Assembly (NCBI GenBank): GCA_016711105.1
Contig: JADJTO010000004.1
Location: forward strand, 1-64,000
DNA from: Micropruina sp.
GTDB taxonomy: Bacteria > Actinomycetota > Actinomycetes > Propionibacteriales > Propionibacteriaceae
DNA length: 64,000 bases
Direction: 5' to 3'
Shown: positions 18,606 to 28,019 of the stretch, one piece after another
Layout: every line of letters begins with the position of its first letter
How positions within the stretch are numbered: position 1 is the first letter of the stretch
The notes under the pieces: generated by a model
What the model was told of the DNA's origin: nothing
Seen by the model: the letters and a program-made list of their open reading frames with translations, nothing else
Databases searched by the model: none
Made by a program: the position numbers and the translations under genes

Positions 18606-19936
18606 GACGCGAAGATCGACTTCTTCTGGGCCTCGACGTTCTTCAGGATCGTGGCGATGTCGTCAGGGGTCTTGAGGAAGCTCTGCAGGGCCGGGCCCAT
18701 CACGGTTGAGGCGAAGTCGGGACGCGAGTCGCGGTCGAGGAACAGCGCCACGTCCGTGGCGTCCTTGAGCACGCCGAGCATCTTCGTCTGCAGGCCGGTG
18801 TACTTCGCCACGTCGGCCTTCTGGCTCGTCGCGATGACCGACGGGTCGGCCTGCACGAGGATGTCCTGCGCCGCGGCGCTGCCGAGGTAGCCGAGCCACT
18901 TCTTGGCGCCGGCCTCGTTCTTCGGACGCTTCGACATCATGAAGCCGTCGGTCGGGGCCTCGATGGCACCGGTCCCGATGGCGGAGTCGACCTCGGGGAA
19001 GGTGAAGAAGTCGAGGTCGTCCTGTTCGGCGCCCTTGGCGAACTGCTGGGCCGCGAACGTGCCGAGGTAGTACATGGCCGCCTGACCCTTCTGCAGCGCC
19101 TGCGCCGCCTCCTGCCAGCTGCGGCCGAGCGCGTCCGGCTGGTGGTAGGGGAGGAGGCCCTTCCAGGTGTCGAAGACCGTGGTGACCTTGGGGGAGGTCC
19201 AGTCCTCCTTACCGGACAGGAGGCTGATGTGATAGTCGTAGCCGTTGATGCGCAGGTTGAGGATGTCGAAGGTGCCCATCGCCTCCCAGCCGTCCTTGTC
19301 GGCGAACGCCAGCGGCACGACGCCCTCGCCCTTCATCTTGTCGCCGAGGGCCTTGAACTCGTCGAGGGTCTTCGGGACCTCGTAGCCGCCCTTCTCCCAC
19401 ACGCTCTTGCGGTACAGGACCACCCACGGGTAGTAGGTCGCCGGCATGATGATCTGCTTGCCGTCCTCGGTGGAGCACGCCTTCTTCAGCCCCTCGGGGA
19501 TGCCCTCGGTCGCCTGGTACACGTCAGTGAGGTCGCCGACCAGGTTCTTCGCGGCGAAGAAGCGGCCCCGGTAGCCGGCGAACCAGCCGAACGCGTCGTC
19601 GGGCGAGCCCTGCAGGTAGTTGTTGATGTTCTCCTGGAACGTCGTGTGGGCGACGGTGTTCATCTTCACGGTGAGGCCGGCGTTGGCGTCCTGGAAGGCC
19701 TTGGCGGCCGCCTCGATGGCGGCCTTCGGGACGGGGTCGGCCTGGTTGTTGCCGAAGGTGATCTCGCCGGACGCCGCGGCGCCGGGCGACGTGGTGCCCC
19801 CGCTCGAGCAGGCGGACAGGCCCATGGCGCCCACGGCGAGGGCGCCGGCGAGCAACGAGCGACGGGAGAAGCCGCTCACGGGAGCGGTGCGGAATTGGGC
19901 GAGGTACTCGGCCTCGGTCTGCGGATGGGACATCAT
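18602..19936 (-). CDS. Extracellular sugar-binding lipoprotein of the galactoside ABC transporter
   Basis: 444 residues from the ATG at 19936, which has AAGGAAAG upstream; a longer open frame to 20383 only overlaps the neighbouring enzyme in another frame. The signal peptide has a twin-Arg start (FSRRSLLAGAL) and a lipobox LSAC, so it is probably a Tat-exported lipoprotein. The mature part has the periplasmic-binding-protein layout, with LTVKMNTVAHT, DAFGWFAGYRGR, PATYYPWVVLYRKSVWEK and APTDGFMMSKRP. It captures the sugar outside the cell and passes it to the two permeases that follow. The substrate is inferred to be a galactoside from the enzymes around it. Confidence 0.88.
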   Translation of the reverse strand: MMSHPQTEAEYLAQFRTAPVSGFSRRSLLAGALAVGAMGLSACSSGGTTSPGAAASGEITFGNNQADPVPKAAIEAAAKAFQDANAGLTVKMNTVAHTTFQENINNYLQGSPDDAFGWFAGYRGRFFAAKNLVGDLTDVYQATEGIPEGLKKACSTEDGKQIIMPATYYPWVVLYRKSVWEKGGYEVPKTLDEFKALGDKMKGEGVVPLAFADKDGWEAMGTFDILNLRINGYDYHISLLSGKEDWTSPKVTTVFDTWKGLLPYHQPDALGRSWQEAAQALQKGQAAMYYLGTFAAQQFAKGAEQDDLDFFTFPEVDSAIGTGAIEAPTDGFMMSKRPKNEAGAKKWLGYLGSAAAQDILVQADPSVIATSQKADVAKYTGLQTKMLGVLKDATDVALFLDRDSRPDFASTVMGPALQSFLKTPDDIATILKNVEAQKKSIFAS

Positions 19937-19940
19937 TGGC

Positions 19941-22071
19941 CTACTTTCCTTGGGTGGAGACTGATCGGACGGGGTCGGTGGGCGGTGCGGTGTCGGCCAG
20001 GACCAGGCTTCCCCAGGGTTCGAGGGTGAGCGTGTGGCCGGGCAGGCACGGGGACGCCGGCGACCAGGTCGTCGACGCCATGGGGGGTGACCGCCTGCGC
20101 GGCCTCCCCGCTCCAGTTGTGGACGAAGTGTATCCTCGTCCCGTTGGCCACGCCCGAGTGGACGGTGACCGGGGTGTCGCGGCGCCAGGCGGCCGCGACC
20201 GGTGTGGGGACCAGGTGCCGCACGAGGTCGGCGCCGAGGGTCCTGTCGGGCACGGTGCCCACGTAGGTGACCCGCCCGAGCCCGTGGGCACGGGTGGTCA
20301 CGGCCGGGAACCGGCCCAGCTGGGGGTGTTCGTAGCGGGCGAGTACGTCCGCGTCGTCCACCAGGAGGTGGTCGGCCCACCACAGGCCGGACGCCCCCGC
20401 GGTCACCCTCATGCCGTCCCCCAGGACGACGACCGGGGCCCGCAGCGAGGTGAACTCCTCGTAGTGGACGCCCGCGGCCGGGCCCACGACGTCGGGCGCG
20501 ACGGCGAACCGGGCGCGTGACTCCTCGTCGCCGTAGCCGGTGCGCGGACCCACGACCAGGTGGCCACCGGCCGCGGCGTAGTCACGCAGCTTCTCGAGTT
20601 GGTCCGTGGTCGCGATGTAGAACGCGGTCGCCACGAGCACGGGGAACCGGCGGGCCGCCTCGGAGGCGTCCAGCTCGTCCCACTGCTCGGCGTGGAGGAT
20701 GCGGGCCTGGGCGCCCCCGTGCACGACGGCCGCGTGGAAGGCGTCGACGATGTCGGGGTAGGCGGTGGTCCGGGGGCTGCCGTCGGGGTTGCACAGCGGC
20801 GGGAAGTCCTCGAACGACTGCTTGCTGTCGGTGGAGTAGAGGATCGCCACGTCGGCGTCCGGCGTGTAGCCGTCGAGGCGGTCACCGAGGCCCGCGAGCA
20901 GGGCGCCGAGGTCGGCGACCTCGGCGTAGATGCGACCGGGCACCTGGCTGTGGGGCAGGACGCCCCCCCAGTAGGTCTCGGTGCCGAAGTGCAGGGTGTG
21001 CCAGTGCCAGTACTCGATCATCGCGGCGCCGCGGGCGATGAGGGCGAGCGCGCTCTGCCTGATCTGGCCGGGGTAGGGCGGGAAGTGCTGCCACCACCAG
21101 TTGATCGACTGCAGGTTGGTCTCGGTGACGAGGAACCGCTCCTGCCGCAGGGCGTAGCCGCGGTCGCCCAGCTCGAGCAGGCCGGCGACGCCGGTGCGGA
21201 TCCAGTGGTCGGGGCGGGTGAGCTGCCGGGCGAGGTCGAGGTGGTCCTCGACGCCGTGGTAGGCGTTGAGGGCGGGCACGTCGAGGCGGCGCACCACCTG
21301 CTGCTCGTGCACGGCCGGCCGGTCGAGCGCGACGCACGTGGTGACGAACTGGTCGTCCCGCGCGTACTCCCGCACGAGGTCAGCCTGCCACCCGATGAAC
21401 TCGGTCACGACCTCGTCCTGGTACCGGCGCCACGCGAGGCCGTACTGCGGCTGCAGGTTGCCGTCCGGACGCCAGAGCTCCGCCCAGTCGCCCAGCCTGT
21501 GCGACCAGTAGACGAGGCCCCACTCGCGGTTGAGCGTGTCGACGTCCCCGTAGCGCGCCTTCAGCCACTCGACGAAGCCGACGAAGGTGTTGTGGTTGTG
21601 CAGCAGCATGGCGCCGGGCTCGTTGTCGACCTGGAAGCCGATGACGGCGGGGTGCGAGGCGTGCCGCCCCATGATGGCCCTGACGACGCGCTCGGCGTGG
21701 AACCGGAACGCCGCGTGGGTGATGTCGACTTCCTGACGGCGTCCCCACCCCTGACGGGTGCCGGTCGCGACCTCGCCGGCGATCTCGGGGTAGGCCCGCC
21801 ACAGCCACGGCGGAACGGCGTAGGTGGGCGTCCCGAGCAGGACGCCGATGCCGCGCTCGTGCGCTCCGTCGAGCACGGGCTGCACCCACTCGAGGTCGAA
21901 CCGGCCGACCCGGGGCTCCCAGGTGGACCAGACCGACTCCCCTACCCGGATGACGTTGAAATGCGCGGCCCGCATGAGGTCGAGGTCGCGATCGAGGTCG
22001 GGCGTCGGCTGGTACTCCGGGTAGTAGGCCGCGCCGAACCGCAGTCCGGGCTTCGGCGCGGGAGTCGTCAT
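19941..22071 (-). CDS. GH42 beta-galactosidase, C-terminus frameshifted near 20045
   Basis: Cleaves terminal beta-galactosides, a second and unrelated enzyme type to the GH2 protein in the same operon. LRFGAAYYPEYQ begins the TIM barrel. FQVDNEPGAML holds the acid/base Glu, FLVTETNLQSINWW the nucleophile Glu, and YWHWHTLHFGTETYWGG the trimer/active-site loop. A glutamine-amidotransferase-like domain (VLVATAFYIAT, GGHLVVGPRTGYGD) and a beta domain follow. One extra C near 20045 shifts the last 35 residues; the corrected end reads LTLEPWGSLVLAD and stops at 19941, five bases before the next gene. The corrected length is 709. ATG 22071 is chosen because the barrel starts just after it. Confidence 0.88.
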
Positions 22072-22108
22072 CGTCTTCCTCAGGTGGTGTCGTCCGTGGT
22101 GTAGGCCC

Positions 22109-22128
22109 AAACGTTACCGGTAATGTTT
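22109..22128. promoter_or_regulatory. Palindrome upstream of the galactoside operon, LacI-type operator
   Basis: The 20 bases at 22109-22128 form a palindrome, AAACGTTACCGGTAATGTTT, with only one non-matching base pair. A CG centre flanked by symmetric arms is the usual operator of LacI-family repressors. It lies between the repressor gene's stop and the GH42 start, about 40 bases before that start. A related site lies before the repressor gene at 23245. Confidence 0.75.
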
Positions 22129-22146
22129 CGCGTAGTGCAAGAGGTT

Positions 22147-22167
22147 CCCCCGGCTTCGTCCGGCGGG
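22147..22167 (-). terminator. GC-rich hairpin after the LacI gene
   Basis: CCCCGG and its near-complement CGGGG bracket a short loop (GCTTCGTC) just after the end of the repressor gene on the minus strand. No T run follows. It may separate repressor transcription from the operon, which has its own operator just beyond. Confidence 0.4.
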
Positions 22168-22169
22168 GA

Positions 22170-23210
22170 TCAGCCAGGGATGCCGCCCCCTGGTCGTCCG
22201 GTCGATGCGCGCGGGATCAGCTGCGCCACCGGCATGCCGAGGTCGGGGCGGCGTCCGAGGCCCTCGTGGCCGAGCAGCGCCTGGACCGTGTTGCGCCCCA
22301 GCCGCGCGAAGTCCACGGCCGCCGTCGTCAATGGAGGCCAGTAGTAGGCCGTGTCGACGATGCCGTCGTACCCGGACACGCTCACGTCCTCGGGGACCCG
22401 GACGCCGTGCTCCTGCAGCCAGAACAGCACCCCCAGGGCGAGCTGGTCGCTGGCGGCCACGAGTGCGGTGGGCGCCTCGCCGTGGGGGTAGGACGCCATG
22501 GCCTCGTAGCCGGCGGCGGCACCCCAGTCCCCGGCGGTCTCGCCGCAGTTGTGCAGCCCCCGGCGCGCCAACACCTCGCGGTAGGCGTTGAGGCGGTTGC
22601 GGGCGGCCAGCCAGGTGCGTGGGCCACCGATGTGGAAGAACCTGCGGTGCCCGAGGTCGGCGAGATGGGCCACCACGTGGGCGAACGGGTGGTCGAGCGC
22701 CCAGTCGTCGCCCGCGAGCAGTTCCGGCTCGGCCTCGACGACCCACGGCACCTTGAGCCTGTGCAGCTGCAGGCGGGCGAGGACCGGGTCCGACGGCGAG
22801 ATGACCACCACGCCCGCCAGCGTCGTGGTGTTCATAAGACGCAGCGCGTCCTCGACGGACGGGGCGTCCTCGGGGTCGACGCGCAGGATGTCGAGGATGT
22901 ACCCGGCCGAGCGGGCTGCCTCCGCGGCTCCCGCCAGCACACGCTGCGGGGCCCAGTCGTCGAGGTCGAATACGAACGCCCCGATCCGGCGCGACTTCTT
23001 CGTCGCCAGTGCCCTCGCGTCGTCGTTGACCCGGTAGTCCAGGGCGTCGAGGGCCTGCTCGACCCGCTCGCGGTTCCGTGGTCGCAGCGACTCGCCCTTG
23101 AGGTACCTCGACACGGTCTGGTGGCTGACGCCCGCCCGCTCCGCGACCGTGTAGATCGTGGCGGCGTGGTCGCGATCGTTCGGCCCCGACTGCGCGGTCT
23201 GGCTGGCCAT
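22170..23210 (-). CDS. LacI-family repressor of the galactoside operon
   Basis: 346 residues. The N-terminal HTH reads TIYTVAERAGVSHQTVSRYL, followed by the hinge helix region NRERVEQALDALDYRVND. The sugar-binding domain has RIGAFVFDLDD, GVVVISPSDP, HIGGPRTW, AVVAASDQLALG-like residues (ALVAASDQLALG) and VSGYDG. It sits directly upstream of the operon on the same strand. Palindromes lie in front of both its own gene and the operon, so it probably represses both until a galactoside-derived inducer binds. Confidence 0.9.
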   Translation of the reverse strand: MASQTAQSGPNDRDHAATIYTVAERAGVSHQTVSRYLKGESLRPRNRERVEQALDALDYRVNDDARALATKKSRRIGAFVFDLDDWAPQRVLAGAAEAARSAGYILDILRVDPEDAPSVEDALRLMNTTTLAGVVVISPSDPVLARLQLHRLKVPWVVEAEPELLAGDDWALDHPFAHVVAHLADLGHRRFFHIGGPRTWLAARNRLNAYREVLARRGLHNCGETAGDWGAAAGYEAMASYPHGEAPTALVAASDQLALGVLFWLQEHGVRVPEDVSVSGYDGIVDTAYYWPPLTTAAVDFARLGRNTVQALLGHEGLGRRPDLGMPVAQLIPRASTGRPGGGIPG

Positions 23211-23244
23211 CTTCGCGTTCCTCCCATACTGCCGCCGTCCCGAG

Positions 23245-23264
23245 AAACGTTAGCGGTAACGAGC
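23245..23264. promoter_or_regulatory. Operator-like site upstream of the LacI gene
   Basis: The site reads AAACGTTAGCGGTAACGAGC. Its first 16 bases match the operon operator at 22109 except for the central C to G change, and CGTTA/TAACG remain symmetric. It lies 35-54 bases before the repressor's start codon, in position for autoregulation. The right outer arm is not conserved. Confidence 0.6.
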
Positions 23265-23496
23265 TGCGATGGAAACGGCATGGCCGACACCGTCGATTTG
23301 GGTCCTGCGCGAGGACGACGCACCATGGAATGAGCGAGCCACGCACCGGTGTTCCTAGAGGGGTAGGGCTGTCGCCGGTGCGTGGCTTCGCTGAAACGAA
23401 CCATATGCGGTGGGCGCCCGTCCCGCAGACGGTTTCCCGCTTTTGGCCCCCGGCTGTGGCGTGACGGGCATCCGGTGCGAGGCGGCGGCCGCGGCA

Positions 23497-24336
23497 TGGG
23501 CGTGGCGATGCTGCTGTACCGGCTGTTCGACCTGGGTCGTCCTTGCCCGGACGCTCGTCTACGCCGCGCTGACCCTCGCGGCCGTCGTGGTCTACTTGGC
23601 CACCGTCGGGCTGCTGACCGGCTTCGTCGCCGGCCGGACCGACGGTGTCTCGGTGGTGGGCGCCGTGGCGGTGGCGATCGCGGTCAACCCGCTCCGGGTC
23701 CTGCTCCAACGCGCCGTCAACCGGGCCATCTACGCCGACCGCGACGTCCCCTACCGCGCCCTCGCCGACTCGCGGGGCTCCTCGCCGTCCGCGACGTGGA
23801 CTGGGGGGCGGTGGCCGACGACCTGAGGCGGGCGCTGAGGGTCCCGTTCGTCGCCATCCGGGGCGTCACCGGGAAGGTGGTCGAGTCGGGAACGGCCCCC
23901 GTCGAGCCCCTGCGGGTGGTGAGTGAGCCTCTCCTGCACGCCGGCGTCCAGCTGGGTGAACTGTCGGTCTCGCTTCGCGGCCGGGGCGACCGCTTCGCGC
24001 CGTCGGAACGCAGGCTGCTGGAGGACCTGCCGCCCAGGTCGCTGCCGCGGTCCACGAGGAGCAGCTCACCGCGAGGTCCAGACGTCCCGCACCCGGATGG
24101 TCCTGGCGCGTGAGGAGGAACGACGCATGGTGCGGCGGGCGCTGCCCGACGACGTGGGCCCGACCATGGCCGCCCTCTCGCTCCGGGCCGGCACAGCCTG
24201 CCGCCTCCTGTCGCGCCCTCGGCACAGGCCGAGGTCGCCGTTGTGCTCGAACAGATGGAGCACGAGGCCACCGCCGCCTCGGACGCCATCAGGCGGCTGG
24301 CGTACGACCTGCGCCCGCCCGGCTTCTCAAGCCTGA
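23497..24336 (+). pseudogene. Dead NarL-type sensor histidine kinase remnant
   Basis: The membrane part is visible as LARTLVYAALTLAAVVVYLA and LLTGFVAG, and then VAVAIAVNPLRVLLQRAVNR. A GAF-like part follows: DWGAVADDLRRALRVPF and LRVVSEPLLHAGVQLGELSV. The dimerization box reads EEERRMVRRALPDDVGPTMA, where the family has the phosphoacceptor His in R-x-L-H-D; here it is Pro. The sense moves between frames at least four times, and the ATPase domain is absent after AIRRLAYDLRPPGFS. No partner response regulator is seen. Confidence 0.65.
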
Positions 24337-25208
24337 GCCTGCAGCCGGTGAGCCTCCGCCTCTGCCCTCCTCAGCTGTGCTTCGAGACGCTGACGTTGCG
24401 TCGGCCCAGGGCCAGACTGCTTCGCCCTGGCAACCAGCCAGCCAACCCGCTGGTAGGGGGTGATCTGCTGCGCGTGCGCGCATGCGGACCATGACTGTTC
24501 AGGGCTGGGGCAAGGCCATCGCTGGTCGAGCATCCTGCGCACGTGGTCACGCTCGATGCCCTCGCGCGGCCAGGCGTCGGCGCCGCCGGCCCAGATATCT
24601 TCAAACTCCTTGCGCATCTCATCGGAGCGTTCCTCAGTCGCTCGCTTGGGGCCGTGTTCCGGCCGCCAGTCGACGTCTGTATGGACGTGCTCGTAGTAGT
24701 GGCCGCAGGTGAGTCTCACACGCCACAGGGCCGACTGCTTCGCTTCAGTCCGGCGGATCCGGGGCCACACGTCGGCGTCCTCGAACTCGTAGGGATTTTC
24801 CTCAGGATCGGGAGGAAACTCACGAACCTCATGATCGATCCATTCAACAATCTCCCGATACGGCTTGGGTGCCCCGTGATCGGTCGGACACCAGATCTCG
24901 CCCGGTGGCAACGGAAGCCTGATCAGCGGGTCGAGGTACTGCCGCTCGTCGGGGAAGTGATGATCCCCCTGGGTGTAGACCTCCTGAATGCACACGCATT
25001 CGCTCTGGACCCGCCACCGATACTGCGTATCGACCGCCGGCACCAACAACTGCCACAAGACCGGGTTCATGCGACTCTTCATGTCAGCGATCAGATGTTC
25101 GAACCTGGATAACGCTTCGTGCCGTGGGCGAGGGTGACCCGGCAATCGAGCAAGCTGCGGGCCGCGCTGCCGCGCCGACTCCGGCTGCCCATTCGCCGAT
25201 CCTTGCAT
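24327..25208 (-). CDS. Hypothetical protein rich in Cys-His pairs
   Basis: I do not recognise a named family. The protein has scattered metal-ligand-like pairs: CVCIQE, IWCPTDH, LTCGHYYEHVH and SACAHAQ. These could form a zinc site, but the spacing is not a standard finger. The middle is acidic (PPDPEENPYEFEDAD) and the C-terminus is a charged helix (LEAQLRRAEAEAHRLQ). The start is uncertain: ATG candidates are at 25208 and 25082, the latter giving MKSRMNPVLWQLL, and the frame stays open to 25301. Its 3' end overlaps the kinase remnant by a few bases. Confidence 0.5.
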   Translation of the reverse strand: MQGSANGQPESARQRGPQLARLPGHPRPRHEALSRFEHLIADMKSRMNPVLWQLLVPAVDTQYRWRVQSECVCIQEVYTQGDHHFPDERQYLDPLIRLPLPPGEIWCPTDHGAPKPYREIVEWIDHEVREFPPDPEENPYEFEDADVWPRIRRTEAKQSALWRVRLTCGHYYEHVHTDVDWRPEHGPKRATEERSDEMRKEFEDIWAGGADAWPREGIERDHVRRMLDQRWPCPSPEQSWSACAHAQQITPYQRVGWLVARAKQSGPGPTQRQRLEAQLRRAEAEAHRLQAQA

Positions 25209-25530
25209 CACGGTCACCTCGCTAGCCTCAACGTCCTCGGCTCGCCGGGTCAAAGACACGAGGCACAGACGGTCCCGCTGGCTCGCACCGGCCCACTGCA
25301 TCCACCACTTCTGGCAAGATCGACCGCGCGAGCGGCCAAATACGGTCGCAGCCGGGCAGCGGTGAGGCTACCTTCTGCGGAGCGCCAGAACCGGGCGAAG
25401 GATGGACGTCTGCGTCCGGCGGCAGCCCGGCCCTGCTCCTCGGCGGCGGATTCAGTGATCTCACGGTCGTGGTGTTGCCGGTGTCGGCGCCACGCGGCAC
25501 GCTGGAGCTCTCATCCGGGCGGAGGGCTCC

Positions 25531-26097
25531 ATGGGCAAACTGATCTACGCGGCCAACATCTCGCTCGACGGATTCCTGGAGGACGAGACGGGTTCGTTCG
25601 ACTGGTCCGTCCCTGACCAGGACGTGCACGCGTTCTGGAACGAGCACGAGCGGCACATCGGCACGTCGCTCTACGGGCGAGGCATGTACGAGACGATGCG
25701 CGTCTGGGAGAGCGACGACTGGTTGACCGACGAGCCCCCGGTGGTCCGCGAGTACGCCACGCTCTGGCGCGCCACCGACAAGATCGTCTACTCCTCCTCA
25801 CTCACCGATGTCTCGACCGCGCGGACGACGATCGAACCGACATTCGAGCCCGAGGCGGTCCGCCGGCTCAAGGAGACCTCCAGTTCGGACCTGAGCATCG
25901 GCGGCGCGGGGATCGCGGCGGAGGCCTTCCGACACGGTCTGGTCGACGAGTGCGTCCTGCTGCTCTGCCCCGTGCTCGTGGGCGGCGGCAAGCCGGCGCT
26001 GCCTCGGGGCGTAAGACTCGACCTCGAACTGCTGGACCACCGACGATTCGCCAACGGAGTCATCTACGTGCGTCACGCGGTCCGGAACCCCGCCTAA
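25531..26097 (+). CDS. Dihydrofolate reductase family protein (RibD C-terminal type)
   Basis: 188 residues, complete. It begins MGKLIYAANISLDGF, the usual start of this family, followed by LYGRGMYETMRVW, where the nucleotide-binding loop lies, and DLSIGGAGIAAEAF, the G-G-A NADPH loop. VDECVLLLCPVLVGGGKPAL near the end is the second family signature. Proteins of this type reduce pterin- or riboflavin-related compounds with NADPH, but this subgroup has no proven substrate. Bases 25302-25530 before it hold no other gene. It appears to stand alone. Confidence 0.85.
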   Translation: MGKLIYAANISLDGFLEDETGSFDWSVPDQDVHAFWNEHERHIGTSLYGRGMYETMRVWESDDWLTDEPPVVREYATLWRATDKIVYSSSLTDVSTARTTIEPTFEPEAVRRLKETSSSDLSIGGAGIAAEAFRHGLVDECVLLLCPVLVGGGKPALPRGVRLDLELLDHRRFANGVIYVRHAVRNPA

Positions 26098-26424
26098 CAC
26101 CTGCATCGCCGCGCCGCAGGGGCGGCGCCGCTTCGAGGCTGCCGCCGGGCGCGAACGTCCACCCTCGATCACCCGAACGGCGAGGAGCACGCGGCGGACA
26201 TCCCGGGTACGCGATCAGCGCGGTTATCCGTGACGTGCATGCTCGTCCGCGATCTGCACCCGACTGACGTCGCAGCCGCGCCTTCCGCGCAGCGGGCGAA
26301 CGGACGCTGCCTAGCGCATGCTCTCCGCCGACTCAGCGTCCACCGACCGCGCGCCTCACGCTGAGCCGACGCCGCACCGAACCGTGCGGTGCCGCTCGGC
26401 GACCAGACGGACAGCGGCATTTAG
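26098..26424. other. Gene-free stretch before the IS1380-type element
   Basis: I see no protein-like frame or RNA gene here. It ends with TTAG at 26421-26424, which is one copy of the target duplication of the adjacent IS1380-type element. Confidence 0.5.
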
Positions 26425-26564
26425 CCTGAATCCACCGGTCTGGTAGCGGCGGGTTAGTGAGGAAATGCCCTTCTGGCAAGGAGAATGGGACTTGTCTAAG
26501 GTTCCGTAGCTCCCCAGGGAAGGGCATTTCCGAGATGCAACTGTCTCACACCGCTGGGCGGATG

Positions 26565-28019
26565 GAGGTTGTCCCGGGTCTCGTGGAAGTTGAGGGGCGG
26601 TCCCCCGCCTGAGGCCTGCCGAGTGGTAGGTCTCGGGTGTTCCGCCAAGAAGACCCAGAGACAGGGGACCGCTGTGACCAAGAAGTATCAGAGGACCGGG
26701 TTCGACACGAGCAAGTTGGCCGTTCCCGAGCAGGTGAGTGTGGCGATGGCTGAGATCGCCGCCGATATGCGTGAGGGGCTGCTCGCTCTCGCGGTCGGTG
26801 CCGGGTTGCAGGTGATGCAGCAGTTGATGGAGGCCGACGTCACTGCCGCGTGTGGGCCGCGTGGCAAGCACGACCCGGAGCGCACTGCGACCCGGCACGG
26901 CAGGGGGGCGGGGTCGGTCACCTTGCGTCAGGTGCCGGTCACCCGGCCTCGGGCCCGCGCCACCGACGGGACCGGTGAGGTGCCCGTGCCGGCCTACGAC
27001 CTGTTCAACTCCACCGAGCTGCTCGGCCGGATGGCGGTGGAGCGGATGCTGGCCGGGGTGTCGACCCGCCGTTACCCGATCGCCCTGGAACCGGTCGGTG
27101 AGCAGGTCGAGCAGGACGCGCGATCGACCAGCAAGTCCGCGGTGTCACGCAAGTTCGTGGCGATGACCGAGCACGCCCTGGCCGACCTGCTCGGCAAGGA
27201 TCTGACCGGGCTGGACCTGGTGGCGGTGATGATCGACGGCGCGCACTTCGCCGACCACCTGTGCGTGGTTGCGCTCGGCATTGACATCCAGGGAACCAAA
27301 CACCCGCTCGCGCTGGTCGAGGGAGCCACGGAGAACACCACCCTGGTCCGCGGCCTGTTGGTCGGGCTGCGGGAGCGTGGCCTGGACGTCACCCGCCCGA
27401 TCCTGGCCGTCCTGGACGGCGCCAAGGCGCTGGCTGCCGCGGTGACGGAGGTGTTCGACCACCCGGTGATCGCTCGCTGCCAGATCCACAAGCTGAGGAA
27501 CGTGAGCGACCACCTGCCCGAGAAGTTAGGCGGCCCGGTGACCAAGCGGATGCGTGCGGCCTACCACGCCGAGTCCGCACTCCAAGCCCAAGCGCTGCTG
27601 GAGGCACTGGCCAAGCAGCTGGACAAGACCCATCCCGGAGCCGCCGGTAGCCTCCGCGAGGGCATGGCCGAGACCCTGACCGTGCTCCGCCTCAACGTCC
27701 CACCCACCCTCGCAAGAACCCTACGCAGCACGAACGCGATCGAGTCGATGATCTCGATTTGCCGCGACCACGCCAAGAGCGTCAAACGCTGGCGCGACGG
27801 GCAGATGGCCCTGCGCTGGTGCGCCGCCGGCATGGTTGAGGCATCCGGCCAGTTCCGCCGCGTGAACGGCCACCTCCACCTCGCCGCCCTCCGAACCTCT
27901 CTCGAACAGCATGTCGCCACCGAAACCCCGGCCGCCAACTGCAACACTCACAACGTGAGCGCAGCCTGACGCTCACCGGACCGCCATCGAAGAAGTTCCA
28001 CGGAACTCGGGACAACCTC
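26565..28019 (+). mobile_element. IS256-family element nested in the IS1380 element
   Basis: Ends are inverted repeats: GAGGTTGTCCCGGGT from 26565, and its near-inverse ending in GGGACAACCTC at 28019. The 8-base sequence GGCGGATG is present on both sides (26557-26564 and 28020-28027), a target duplication of the size typical for IS256 elements. The insertion split the IS1380 transposase between codons 10 and 11. Confidence 0.88.
26674..27969 (+). CDS. IS256-family (mutator type) transposase, intact
   Basis: 431 residues from a GTG at 26674 (VTKKYQRTGF); a longer open frame upstream runs into the terminal repeat. The zinc/HTH-like N-terminus is followed by the DDE core: VAVMIDGAHFADH gives the first Asp, ILAVLDGAKAL the second, and STNAIESMIS the Glu. 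RCQIHKLRNVSDHLPEK is the family signature. It lies in the complete element with target duplications, so it was probably the most recent insertion here and may still be active. Confidence 0.92.
   Translation: MTKKYQRTGFDTSKLAVPEQVSVAMAEIAADMREGLLALAVGAGLQVMQQLMEADVTAACGPRGKHDPERTATRHGRGAGSVTLRQVPVTRPRARATDGTGEVPVPAYDLFNSTELLGRMAVERMLAGVSTRRYPIALEPVGEQVEQDARSTSKSAVSRKFVAMTEHALADLLGKDLTGLDLVAVMIDGAHFADHLCVVALGIDIQGTKHPLALVEGATENTTLVRGLLVGLRERGLDVTRPILAVLDGAKALAAAVTEVFDHPVIARCQIHKLRNVSDHLPEKLGGPVTKRMRAAYHAESALQAQALLEALAKQLDKTHPGAAGSLREGMAETLTVLRLNVPPTLARTLRSTNAIESMISICRDHAKSVKRWRDGQMALRWCAAGMVEASGQFRRVNGHLHLAALRTSLEQHVATETPAANCNTHNVSAA

Noticed and set aside
18602..20383. Extended 593-residue version of the sugar-binding protein
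   Set aside because: The added N-terminus is an out-of-frame copy of GH42 sequence; the signal peptide and ribosome site fix the start at 19936.
20560..22104. Long plus-strand open frame opposite the GH42 gene
   Set aside because: Same reason: antisense of a well-supported enzyme, low-complexity residues only.
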